From Gemmatimonadota bacterium (GTDB taxonomy: Bacteria > Gemmatimonadota > Gemmatimonadetes > Gemmatimonadales > GWC2-71-9), in NCBI GenBank assembly GCA_003221825.1, contig QHUE01000197.1, forward strand, positions 1-10,857: a stretch of 10,857 bases of DNA, in the 5' to 3' direction. A model generated the notes under the pieces. That model worked only from the letters and a program-made list of their open reading frames with translations. It ran no database searches and had not been told where the DNA came from. A program made the position numbers and the translations under genes. Below, piece after piece: positions 5,652 through 10,857 of the stretch (the stretch's first letter is position 1; each line of letters begins with the position of its first letter).

Positions 5652-6318
5652 CCCACCCGCCCTGAGCCAGCGATTCCCACGCGAGCGGCGGGCGATACGC
5701 GAGCGTCAACCGCAGCGATCCGTCTTCGCGTGCGATCAGCTTGCGACCGCGCCGGAGCGCGCTCGGGGGCATGCGATACTGCGCGCGAAACACCGTGTTG
5801 AACCGCCTGAGACTCTGAAATCCACTCGCGTACGCGACGCGCGTCATCGGTAGATCGGTATCCACGATCAGGCGCTTGGCGAGCAGCAAACGATGCGTCT
5901 GCGCCAGCTCGAGCGGCGACACGCGCACTTCGCGCTCGAGCGCGCGGCGGAGATGGCGCTCACTGACGCCCAGCTCCGCCGCGAGATCCGCAACGCTGCG
6001 GCCGTTCAGCGCCCCCGCCGCAATCTTCTGAGCGGCGAGTTGCGCCAGCCGCGACACGGCCGCCAGCGCGGTCGCCCCCCGGCCCGGCGCGAGCTCCGGC
6101 CGGCACCGCAGGCACGGCCGGAACCCCGCCCGCTCGGCCGCCGCCGCCGAATCGAAAAAGCGGCGATGCCGATCGTACGCGAGCCGCGACGGACAACACG
6201 GCCGGCAGTAAACGTGGGTCGTCGTGATGCCGACGAAAAACACCCCGTCGAATCGCGGATCCCGCGCGTCCACCGCCAGCTGATACGCCTCGCGTTGCTG
6301 CCCAGCCCCAGAGACCAT
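5554..6318 (-). CDS. Ada-type zinc domain plus AraC regulator; front part of a broken Ada/AlkA alkylation-repair fusion
   Basis: Methyl-phosphotriester-sensing regulator of the adaptive response to DNA alkylation. Residues 1-80 form the Ada N-terminal zinc domain. Its cysteines fall at 38, 42, 69 and 72 (YCRPCCPSR, PCLRC), the same numbers as in E. coli Ada, where Cys38 accepts the methyl group. Residues 85-185 are an AraC-type double helix-turn-helix (SVADLAAELGVSERHLRRAL; MTRVAYASGFQSLRRFNTVFR). LRLTLAYRPPLAWESL then begins an AlkA domain, but after Leu the frame loses homology into a Gly/Ala-rich tail ending at the TAA at 5554. The ATG at 6318, nine bases after the HAF stop, is preferred over TTG 6324. 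Intact relatives are near 480-500 residues; this frame has 254. It may still act as an AdaA-like regulator and methyl acceptor. Confidence 0.85.
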   Translation of the reverse strand: MVSGAGQQREAYQLAVDARDPRFDGVFFVGITTTHVYCRPCCPSRLAYDRHRRFFDSAAAAERAGFRPCLRCRPELAPGRGATALAAVSRLAQLAAQKIAAGALNGRSVADLAAELGVSERHLRRALEREVRVSPLELAQTHRLLLAKRLIVDTDLPMTRVAYASGFQSLRRFNTVFRAQYRMPPSALRRGRKLIAREDGSLRLTLAYRPPLAWESLAQGGWARASGGAVAGGAGAGFARAPGGRAAGRLSGDR

Positions 6319-6327
6319 GACCAAAAC

Positions 6328-7518
6328 CTATTGCGGGGTGACCGGCGTGGCCACGAACGGCACCTGCATGTTCGTGCCGTGCAGCACCGCCCGCCCCACG
6401 ATCACGCCATCCTCGTTGATGTGCTGCGCCACGATGAGCAGATCGGGGAAGCCCGCGCCCACGAGCCCGTTGAGATCCTGCATGAGGCCGTTCTCCCACA
6501 GGAACGCGCGGTTCAGCGCCCCGCTCGACACGCCGACCACCTGATGGCTGGAATTGACGCCCAAGGCCTGGCTGTTGTCGTCGCCGGGGAGCGTCTTGAG
6601 GTCCTGGATGCCCGTCGCTTTCGTCCACAGGAAGGCGTGCGGGTTGAAGTCGATGCCCACGACGCCGCGCGGGTTCGAGAAGCCGACGACGTCGCCCGCG
6701 TCATCGATGTCCATCGGCGTGTGCCAGGCGTCGCCGCCCAGGTCGCCGATGTTGGTCGGGACGCCGTTCTCCCAAATGACCGAGTGGCGCGCGGAGAGCT
6801 GGCCGACCGCGATGTCGCAGTCGCCGGAGATGCCGACGACCTGGCCCTGATTGTTGATCCCCGTCGCGGCCGACGTCGAATCGCCGGGCAGCGGCCGCAG
6901 CTCGCGCTTGGTGCCCTTTTTGGTGTCCCACAGGACGGCGCGGAACTGGAGCTTTTGCGGCGGGTTGCACGTCGGATCGAACACCGGCGTCTCGGCCCAG
7001 CCCACTACCTGCCCCGCGCTGTTGACGCTGGTCGCGAATCCCTGCTTGCCGCCCAGGGTGGGCAGCGCCTGCATCACGCCGTCCTGCCACATGAAGCCGA
7101 CGCAGATGTGTCCGGTGACGCTGGGCAGGAACGCCGTGCAGCTCCACTCTTCGTGCAACGGATCGAGCTCGGCGGTTTCGGTGATCCCGGCGACGATGCC
7201 GTTGCTGCTGACGCCGGGCCACTGCACGATGCTGTTCGGCCCGCCCAGGGTGCCGAGCGTGTCGAGCGAGTTGCCGTGCCAGAACGCGGCGACGCGCGTC
7301 GCGTTGCCGGGCCGGTTCACGAAGCCCGCGATCAAGCCGCTGTTGCTGATGCCGCTCGGCCGGTTGCGCGAGCCGCCGAGCGTGGCGAGATACGTGACCG
7401 TGTAGCGCGCTTCGGCCGTCAGCGTGCCGCGCGACACGCGCGGGTCGAAAGAGACGCTTGTTTCGTGGCTGCATCCGAACGCGGTGACGACGAGTAATGC
7501 GCACGAGACATGACGCAT
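6328..7518 (-). CDS. HAF-repeat extracellular lipoprotein
   Basis: A 396-residue exported protein built of seven degenerate repeats of about 45-50 residues. Each pairs a (T)LGG or LPGD turn with a G-(I/V)-(N/S)-x2-G-x-(I/V)-(V/A)-G strand, and most units carry an AFLWENG-like strand. Examples are LATLGG...ISNSGLIAGF, LPTLGG...VNSAGQVVGW, LRPLPGD...INNQGQVVGI and LKTLPGD...VNSSHQVVGV. This is the HAF family extracellular repeat, probably a beta-propeller; its function is unknown. The N-terminus MRHVSCALLVVTAFGCSHE is a signal peptide with a plausible but imperfect lipobox (AFGC), so it is probably outer-surface anchored. A strong Shine-Dalgarno GGAGGAG lies three bases before the ATG at 7518, but it is inside one arm of a perfect 14-bp inverted repeat. 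The Ada gene follows nine bases after its stop, possibly co-transcribed. Confidence 0.88.
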   Translation of the reverse strand: MRHVSCALLVVTAFGCSHETSVSFDPRVSRGTLTAEARYTVTYLATLGGSRNRPSGISNSGLIAGFVNRPGNATRVAAFWHGNSLDTLGTLGGPNSIVQWPGVSSNGIVAGITETAELDPLHEEWSCTAFLPSVTGHICVGFMWQDGVMQALPTLGGKQGFATSVNSAGQVVGWAETPVFDPTCNPPQKLQFRAVLWDTKKGTKRELRPLPGDSTSAATGINNQGQVVGISGDCDIAVGQLSARHSVIWENGVPTNIGDLGGDAWHTPMDIDDAGDVVGFSNPRGVVGIDFNPHAFLWTKATGIQDLKTLPGDDNSQALGVNSSHQVVGVSSGALNRAFLWENGLMQDLNGLVGAGFPDLLIVAQHINEDGVIVGRAVLHGTNMQVPFVATPVTPQ

Positions 7519-7521
7519 GAA

Positions 7522-7559
7522 CTCCTCCGGTATGGGTCTGCTTCACCATACCGGAGGAG
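7522..7559 (-). promoter_or_regulatory. Perfect 14-bp inverted repeat enclosing the HAF gene Shine-Dalgarno
   Basis: CTCCTCCGGTATGG at 7522-7535 is repeated in exact inverted form at 7546-7559, with a 10-base loop. In the minus-strand message the anti-Shine-Dalgarno arm comes first and the GGAGGAG arm second, ending three bases before the ATG at 7518. Folding would hide the ribosome binding site of the HAF gene. No T-tract follows, so it does not look like a terminator. A protein operator is the alternative reading. Confidence 0.75.
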
Positions 7560-7596
7560 CCATGTGACTGCGCGCCGATTTCGGACGCGGAAATTC

Positions 7597-8016
7597 CTAG
7601 CCCCGCGCCTTCAACCGGACATCGATATCCGTGATGATGTCACGCGGTTCGCCACGCTTGGCCCAGCCTTTGTGCTTGCCGTGGTCGCCGTGTTCGCCGC
7701 GTTCGCCGCGTTCGCGCGCTTCCCACAGACCGCGCACGGCAACACGGTCACCGCGCGGCGTCGCGAAGATGCGGACGACGTCGTCGTCGCCGCGCCGCGC
7801 CCAGATGATCCGGTTGGGGCCATCGCGCTGCACGCGGTACACCGTCCAGCCCCGCGTGACCAGCACGTCGCGCGTCACGACCACGACGCGATCGACCGGC
7901 ACGACATACTCGTACTCGACCGGCTCGGCGTAGACGTACTCCGCTCTGGCGTATCCGTATCCGGCGCAGCCCGCGAGACTCAGCGTGGCCGCGAGGATGA
8001 GCAGCTGACGTTTCAT
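7597..8016 (-). CDS. Small lipoprotein with charged, low-complexity tail; function unknown
   Basis: A 139-residue protein that I do not recognise. MKRQLLILAATLSLAGC is a canonical lipoprotein signal with lipobox LAGC (Cys17). The mature part begins with a Tyr/Glu/Val-rich run (GYGYARAEYVYAEPVEYEYVVPV). It continues with a beta-rich stretch (DRVVVVTRDVLVTRGWTVYRVQ...NRIIWARRGDDDVVRIFATPRGDRVAVRGLWE) that may form a small barrel-like or SH3-like fold. It ends in an Arg/Glu/Gly/His repeat (RERGERGEHGDHGKHKGW) and a terminal DIITDIDVRLKARG. The ATG at 8016 has a good Shine-Dalgarno (GAGGAGG, eight bases away). The open frame extends upstream, but only through non-coding leader. A CRP-type site lies about 80 bp upstream. 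The HAF gene follows after 78 bp on the same strand. Confidence 0.75.
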   Translation of the reverse strand: MKRQLLILAATLSLAGCAGYGYARAEYVYAEPVEYEYVVPVDRVVVVTRDVLVTRGWTVYRVQRDGPNRIIWARRGDDDVVRIFATPRGDRVAVRGLWEARERGERGEHGDHGKHKGWAKRGEPRDIITDIDVRLKARG

Positions 8017-8017
8017 T

Positions 8018-8048
8018 GAGCGCACCTCCTCGTGAACGTTGTGCGCTC
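8018..8048 (-). promoter_or_regulatory. Inverted repeat around the small lipoprotein's ribosome binding site
   Basis: GAGCGCAC and GTGCGCTC are perfect 8-bp arms at 8018-8025 and 8041-8048. In the minus-strand message the GAGGAGG ribosome binding site lies at the loop/3'-arm junction, and the ATG at 8016 follows one base after the stem. Base-pairing would hold part of the binding site and the initiation region, so this may be a second translational control hairpin. Confidence 0.55.
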
Positions 8049-8053
8049 CTTTT

Positions 8054-8068
8054 GACCCCGCAGGGGTC
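8054..8068. repeat. Short palindrome GACCCC-GCA-GGGGTC in the lipoprotein leader
   Basis: Six-base arms around GCA. On the minus strand it is followed by AAAA; on the plus strand it is preceded, not followed, by TTTT, so neither orientation forms a normal intrinsic terminator. It sits between the CRP-type site and the ribosome-binding-site hairpin and may be another dispersed GC-rich palindrome. Confidence 0.45.
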
Positions 8069-8087
8069 CAGATGTTTAGCGGTTCCC

Positions 8088-8103
8088 TGTGATCTGCGTC
8101 ACA
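8088..8103 (-). promoter_or_regulatory. CRP/FNR-family operator (TGTGA-N6-TCACA)
   Basis: TGTGATCTGCGTCACA contains both perfect half-sites of the CRP consensus at the correct spacing. It lies five bases beyond the 3' end of the membrane protein gene and about 80 bp upstream of the small lipoprotein start, so the target is most likely the lipoprotein (and perhaps HAF) transcript. TAAACAT at 8072-8078 (minus strand) is a possible -10 nearby. A CRP-like regulator is assumed, as none is in the window. Confidence 0.6.
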
Positions 8104-8108
8104 CAACG

Positions 8109-8594
8109 CTACAGGTAGCGCGCGACCGCCATCCCCGCGAGCGCGAAGAGCAGGAGCACGCCCACGAGGCGTCCCAGCACGTTGCCGCGCGCGCGCAGCC
8201 GCTGAATCTCCGGGCCGGTACCCGGGGCCCCCGACTGCGCGAGTTGCTGCGCCCGTATCATCGCAGGCCGCATCACCGCGATGCCGATCACGAACGCGAT
8301 CAAGGCGGCGGCGCCGCCGAGCGCGAACGCGAGCCCCATCGGCGTCGCCAGCAGCGCGGACATGTTGCCGCCCGCCAGGCGGCCGAACAGCCACATCCCC
8401 GACACCAGCGTGATGAGCGCAAACAGCGGCATGATGGTCATGATCCGGCGCCGCTGCAGCGCCGCCATGAACTTGCCGCCATCAGGGCCGACCTCTTCGA
8501 CAGCGGGCCCGACGAAGAACGTCCCCATGACCATCATCCCGACCCACAGCGCTCCGAAGAACACGTGGGCGAACCGCAGCACGATCATCAGCAT
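8109..8594 (-). CDS. Four-helix integral membrane protein, CopD/DUF2269-like; function unknown
   Basis: A 161-residue protein with four hydrophobic segments: MLMIVLRFAHVFFGALWVG continuing into the first helix, IMTIMPLFALITLVSGMWLF, MGLAFALGGAAALIAFVIGIAV and NVLGRLVGVLLLFALAGMAVARYL. The first helix has the pattern RFAHVFFGALWVG, seen in CopD-like and DUF2269-like membrane families, where the histidine sits in the membrane and may bind heme or metal. That resemblance is from memory and is not strong. The open frame runs to 8672, but the ATG at 8594 is chosen because GAGGAGG lies eight bases upstream and the extra residues are hydrophilic leader sequence. It is divergent from the DAC-like gene, with 49 bp between the starts. 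Confidence 0.7.
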   Translation of the reverse strand: MLMIVLRFAHVFFGALWVGMMVMGTFFVGPAVEEVGPDGGKFMAALQRRRIMTIMPLFALITLVSGMWLFGRLAGGNMSALLATPMGLAFALGGAAALIAFVIGIAVMRPAMIRAQQLAQSGAPGTGPEIQRLRARGNVLGRLVGVLLLFALAGMAVARYL

Positions 8595-8609
8595 GCCGGA
8601 AGCCTCCTC

Positions 8610-8637
8610 TTTAGAGTGAGACAATGGCGAGTAACTT
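8610..8637 (+). promoter_or_regulatory. Candidate promoter of the DAC-like gene, leaderless spacing
   Basis: TTTAGA (8610-8615, four of six matches to TTGACA) and TAACTT (8632-8637) are separated by 16 bp. The -10 ends six bases before the ATG at 8644, so transcription would start at the initiation codon. No Shine-Dalgarno is present. The -35 overlaps the palindromic core CTCTTTAGAG, whose other strand leads into the ribosome binding site of the divergent membrane gene. Confidence 0.3.
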
Positions 8638-8643
8638 GATAAT

Positions 8644-9720
8644 ATGGACCGCTCCTCCGTTTCCACAGTCATTGCCGAGCATTTTCGCCGTCACGTTCAG
8701 CTCGCCGGCATCAAGGCTGAGATCCCCGACGCCGCCACGATCGACCGCATCGTCAACGCCGCCTTCTGGGCGAGCCTGCGGCGGGAAGAAGGCCGCGAGC
8801 CGACCATCTCGCTGGCCTACCTCCCGCCCGAGGCCGCCGGCACCGCGCTCTTCGTCGAACGCCCGCTGCCGCTCGACCCCGCGAACCTCACCAAGCTTTC
8901 GCCCGCGGTCGAACGGCCCGGCATTCACCTGGGTGTCTGGAAGAATGGCGGCGATCTGCATGTCTGGGGCGCGACGCGCACCATCCCGCCGCTTTGCTTT
9001 GTCGTGGAGGTGATCGAGCCCGGCCTGCTGGTGATCAAGCACCGGCGCGCCGATCCGGACGGCAAGTTCGCCAACGTCGCGGTGCTCGAGGGCGATCAGG
9101 TGAAGATCGTCGACGCGGAGGGGACGCTGGCGTCCGAGTGCCCCGACTTCGTCACCACGCTGCTCGGCTTCGATCCCGCGTCGGGCAACTCGGACAACGT
9201 GCTGCTGCCGCTCGCGCTCTCGATGCGCGCGCACGGGCACGGCGGCTCGCTGCTGGTGGTGCCGCACGGCAGCGACGCGTGGCGCAAGTCGATCGTCTCG
9301 GTCCCCTACACCGTCGCGCCGCCCTTCTCGAAGCTCGGCGACCTGGTGCGCCTGGGCGACCGCGACGGCGCGTTCAAGGACGCGACCGACGCGATCGGCG
9401 GGCTGACCGCGGTCGACGGCGCCGTCGTGCTCAGCGATCGCTGGGACGTGCTGGCATTCGGGGCGAAGATCGGGCGAACGGAGTCAGGACCGTTCGTCGG
9501 GGAGGTGCTCGTGCGCGAGCCGATTCTCGGTCACACGCCGGTCACGGTGCATGCGTCGGAGCTGGGTGGGACACGGCATCTGTCGGCGGCGCAGTTCGTG
9601 CACGAGCAGCGCGACTCGCTCGCGCTCGTGGCGTCGCAGGACGGCCGGTTTACAGTCTTCGGATGGTCTCTTCGAGCGAAGATGGTGCACGCATATCGGG
9701 TGGAAGCACTTCTGCTCTAG
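8644..9720 (+). CDS. DACNV-type sensor protein with diadenylate-cyclase-like (DisA_N) C-terminal domain
   Basis: A 358-residue soluble protein. Its C-terminal part carries the two hallmarks of diadenylate cyclase (DAC) domains: VDGAVVLSDRW (D258-G259-A260) and GGTRHLSAAQFVHEQRDSLALVASQDGRFTVFGW (G309-T310-R311-H312), in the usual order. In DisA the second motif is RHR; here the third residue is Leu. DACs make cyclic di-AMP from two ATP. The N-terminal 200 or so residues (ISLAYLPPEAAGTALFVERPLPL, GIHLGVWKNGGDLHVWG, FVVEVIEPGLLVIKHR) look like the sensor module called DACNV. I assign it from memory of that family. Whether it makes c-di-AMP, another nucleotide, or only binds one is open. The ATG at 8644 has no Shine-Dalgarno. 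It overlaps the convergent TPR/HD-GYP gene by 71 bp. Confidence 0.7.
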   Translation: MDRSSVSTVIAEHFRRHVQLAGIKAEIPDAATIDRIVNAAFWASLRREEGREPTISLAYLPPEAAGTALFVERPLPLDPANLTKLSPAVERPGIHLGVWKNGGDLHVWGATRTIPPLCFVVEVIEPGLLVIKHRRADPDGKFANVAVLEGDQVKIVDAEGTLASECPDFVTTLLGFDPASGNSDNVLLPLALSMRAHGHGGSLLVVPHGSDAWRKSIVSVPYTVAPPFSKLGDLVRLGDRDGAFKDATDAIGGLTAVDGAVVLSDRWDVLAFGAKIGRTESGPFVGEVLVREPILGHTPVTVHASELGGTRHLSAAQFVHEQRDSLALVASQDGRFTVFGWSLRAKMVHAYRVEALLL

Positions 9721-10857
9721 AGTTCAAGAAGGCCTCATACACGGAGTCTGACCACCAGCCGCGACACCTTTCGATCTCCACCATCGCGGCCTCGTGCGAC
9801 ACCGCGGGCCGGTAGGAACGCGCGGTCGTCAGCGCGTCGTAGACATCCGCGATTCCCACGATCTGCGCTGCGACCGGGATCTCGTCGCCGCGCAGGCGGT
9901 CGGGATAGCCCGTGCCATCATAGCGCTCGTGATGCCAGCGGATGATGGGCTTCAAGTCCCAGGGGAACTCGACGGCGGCGAGCAGCTCGAGGCCCCAGAT
10001 CGGATGCATCTGCACGATCTCGAACTCCTCGCGCGTCAGCGGGCCGGGCTTGTTCAGGATCTCGTGCGGCACCCGGACCTTGCCAAGATCGTGCAGGTAC
10101 GCGCCCAGCCGAATCGTGGTCAGGGCCGTTTCATCCAGCGTCAATTCGCGCGCTACGGCAAGGGCGCGCTGCGCCACGCGCTCGCAATGGCCGAACGTGT
10201 AGCTGTCCGCCGATTCGATCGACTGCCCCCACTCGCGCACCACGTCGAAATAGGTGGTCTCGAGCTCCGAGACTTTGCCGCCGACGTAGATGAGGTCGAC
10301 GCGCGCGTCGAGCCGGCCGAACAGCCGGTGCGCCTGGTTCAGCAGTGTCAGCGCGTCCTGGTTGCGGCCCATGGCCTGCATCAGCAGCGCCAGTTCGCGC
10401 ACCGCCTCGGCTTCGTTTAGCACGGAGCCGGCGCTCACGGCCAGCTCGATCGCCGAGCGCAGCCGCGACTCGCCGAGCGCGGGCCGGCCGGTCTCGCGAT
10501 AGACCATGCCGATGAGCTTGTAGGCTTCCGACTTGTCGGCGCGCAAATCGAGCTGATCGAAGATCGCGAGCGCGGCTTCGGCCATCCGGCGCGCCTGGTC
10601 GTAGCGCTCGCGCAGAAAGTGCGCCTCGGCATGATTCGCCAGGCACATCCCCTGCAAATACACGTCGCCTGCGCGCTCGGCGATCTCGTAACTCTTGCTG
10701 AAATAGCTGTCGGCCCAATCGTACTGCCGCAGGTCGGTATGAGCGATGCCAAGATTGACGTATGCCCTGGCCGAGCCATGCTCGTCATTGGTGGCGCGAT
10801 AGTTCTCGACGGCGCGCTCGTAATGCCGGACAGCCTCGACCAGCTGGCCCCGGATGT
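9650..10857 (-). CDS. TPR-HD-GYP protein, probable cyclic-di-GMP phosphodiesterase, 5' end outside window
   Basis: The frame is open to the window edge and already lies within repeats there, so the start is missing; the internal GTG at 10663 is not the start. About 400 residues are visible. Visible residues 1-180 are TPR-like helical repeats of about 40 residues (EAVRHYERAVENYRATND, SARAYVNLGIAHTDLRQYDWA, SEAYKLIGMVYRETGRPALGESRLRSAIE). A short coiled linker leads to an HD-GYP domain (about 205-375): FGHCERVAQ, the metal-binding HD in AYLHDLGKVRVP (255-256), HPIWGLELL, and HHERYDGTGYP (298-308), with the full HHE and GYP signatures, then GIADVYDALTTARSYRPA. This domain hydrolyses c-di-GMP. 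The C-terminal 23 residues overlap the convergent DAC-like gene. The TPRs may bind a partner that switches the activity. Confidence 0.93.
   Translation of the reverse strand, partial: IRGQLVEAVRHYERAVENYRATNDEHGSARAYVNLGIAHTDLRQYDWADSYFSKSYEIAERAGDVYLQGMCLANHAEAHFLRERYDQARRMAEAALAIFDQLDLRADKSEAYKLIGMVYRETGRPALGESRLRSAIELAVSAGSVLNEAEAVRELALLMQAMGRNQDALTLLNQAHRLFGRLDARVDLIYVGGKVSELETTYFDVVREWGQSIESADSYTFGHCERVAQRALAVARELTLDETALTTIRLGAYLHDLGKVRVPHEILNKPGPLTREEFEIVQMHPIWGLELLAAVEFPWDLKPIIRWHHERYDGTGYPDRLRGDEIPVAAQIVGIADVYDALTTARSYRPAVSHEAAMVEIERCRGWWSDSVYEAFLNSRAEVLPPDMRAPSSLEETIRRL

Noticed and set aside
5893..7497. Very long plus-strand open frame of 534 codons opposite the Ada and HAF genes
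   Set aside because: It is antisense to two genes with clear family motifs, and its Arg/Ala/His-rich composition is that of a shadow frame in GC-rich DNA.
7510..8019. Plus-strand frame behind GGAGGAGCCATG at 7553-7564
   Set aside because: The ATG is followed at once by TGA, and the longer frame from 7510 is antisense to the small lipoprotein; the GGAGGAG there is just the other arm of the inverted repeat.
8054..8068. Intrinsic terminator at the GACCCC/GGGGTC palindrome
   Set aside because: The T-run lies before the hairpin on the plus strand and becomes an A-run after it on the minus strand, so no U-tract follows in either direction.

Overview
The window is GC-rich and densely packed, with coding on both strands, and it looks like a chromosomal segment of a soil-type bacterium. 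The gene mix (a complete queC-queE-queD plus queF set, a HAF-repeat lipoprotein, an Ada-AraC-AlkA fusion remnant, a DUF2127 membrane protein) and a small GC-rich palindrome inserted inside a gene fit Gemmatimonadota or Acidobacteriota. That assignment is an impression from protein families and is not proven. I see no rRNA, tRNA, IS element, phage gene or CRISPR array.

Layout. Positions 1-1300 hold the 3' part of a 4'-phosphopantetheinyl transferase (+) converging on a PlsC-type acyltransferase (-). A DUF2127 membrane protein (+, 1345-1839) runs divergently from plsC and converges on a minus-strand pair: a rhodanese-type sulfurtransferase lacking its N-terminal part (2347-3084), translationally coupled (TAGTG) to an IscU/SufU-like Fe-S scaffold (1802-2347). 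After a non-coding gap of about 180 bp comes a tight queC-queE-queD operon (+, 3268-4951) with ATGA overlaps at both junctions, converging on queF (-, 4935-5339). Together these four supply the steps from GTP-derived pterin to preQ1 for queuosine tRNA modification. folE, tgt, queA and queG/queH are not in view.

Positions 5340-5485 carry three different small palindromes. They abut the broken tail of an Ada/AraC/AlkA alkylation-repair gene: the Ada zinc domain and AraC domain are intact, while the glycosylase domain is reduced to fragments by deletions and a frameshift. Upstream on the same strand lie a HAF-repeat lipoprotein (6328-7518) and a small lipoprotein with a charged, low-complexity tail (7597-8016). 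Both have ribosome binding sites within or beside perfect inverted repeats. A CRP-type site (TGTGA-N6-TCACA) lies about 80 bp upstream of the small lipoprotein. A four-helix membrane protein follows (8109-8594).

The right end holds a protein with diadenylate-cyclase-like DGA and GTRH motifs (8644-9720, +). It converges with 71 bp of overlap on a TPR/HD-GYP cyclic-di-GMP phosphodiesterase that runs off the window (9650-10857, -).

The most notable points are: the 28-bp perfect palindrome inside queE, adding an in-frame VGAQHAAPLL peptide; the perfect 14-bp inverted repeat that would hide the HAF gene's ribosome binding site; the juxtaposed DAC-like and HD-GYP genes; the broken AlkA domain; the truncated rhodanese behind a terminator-like hairpin; and four convergent gene pairs that all overlap at their 3' ends.
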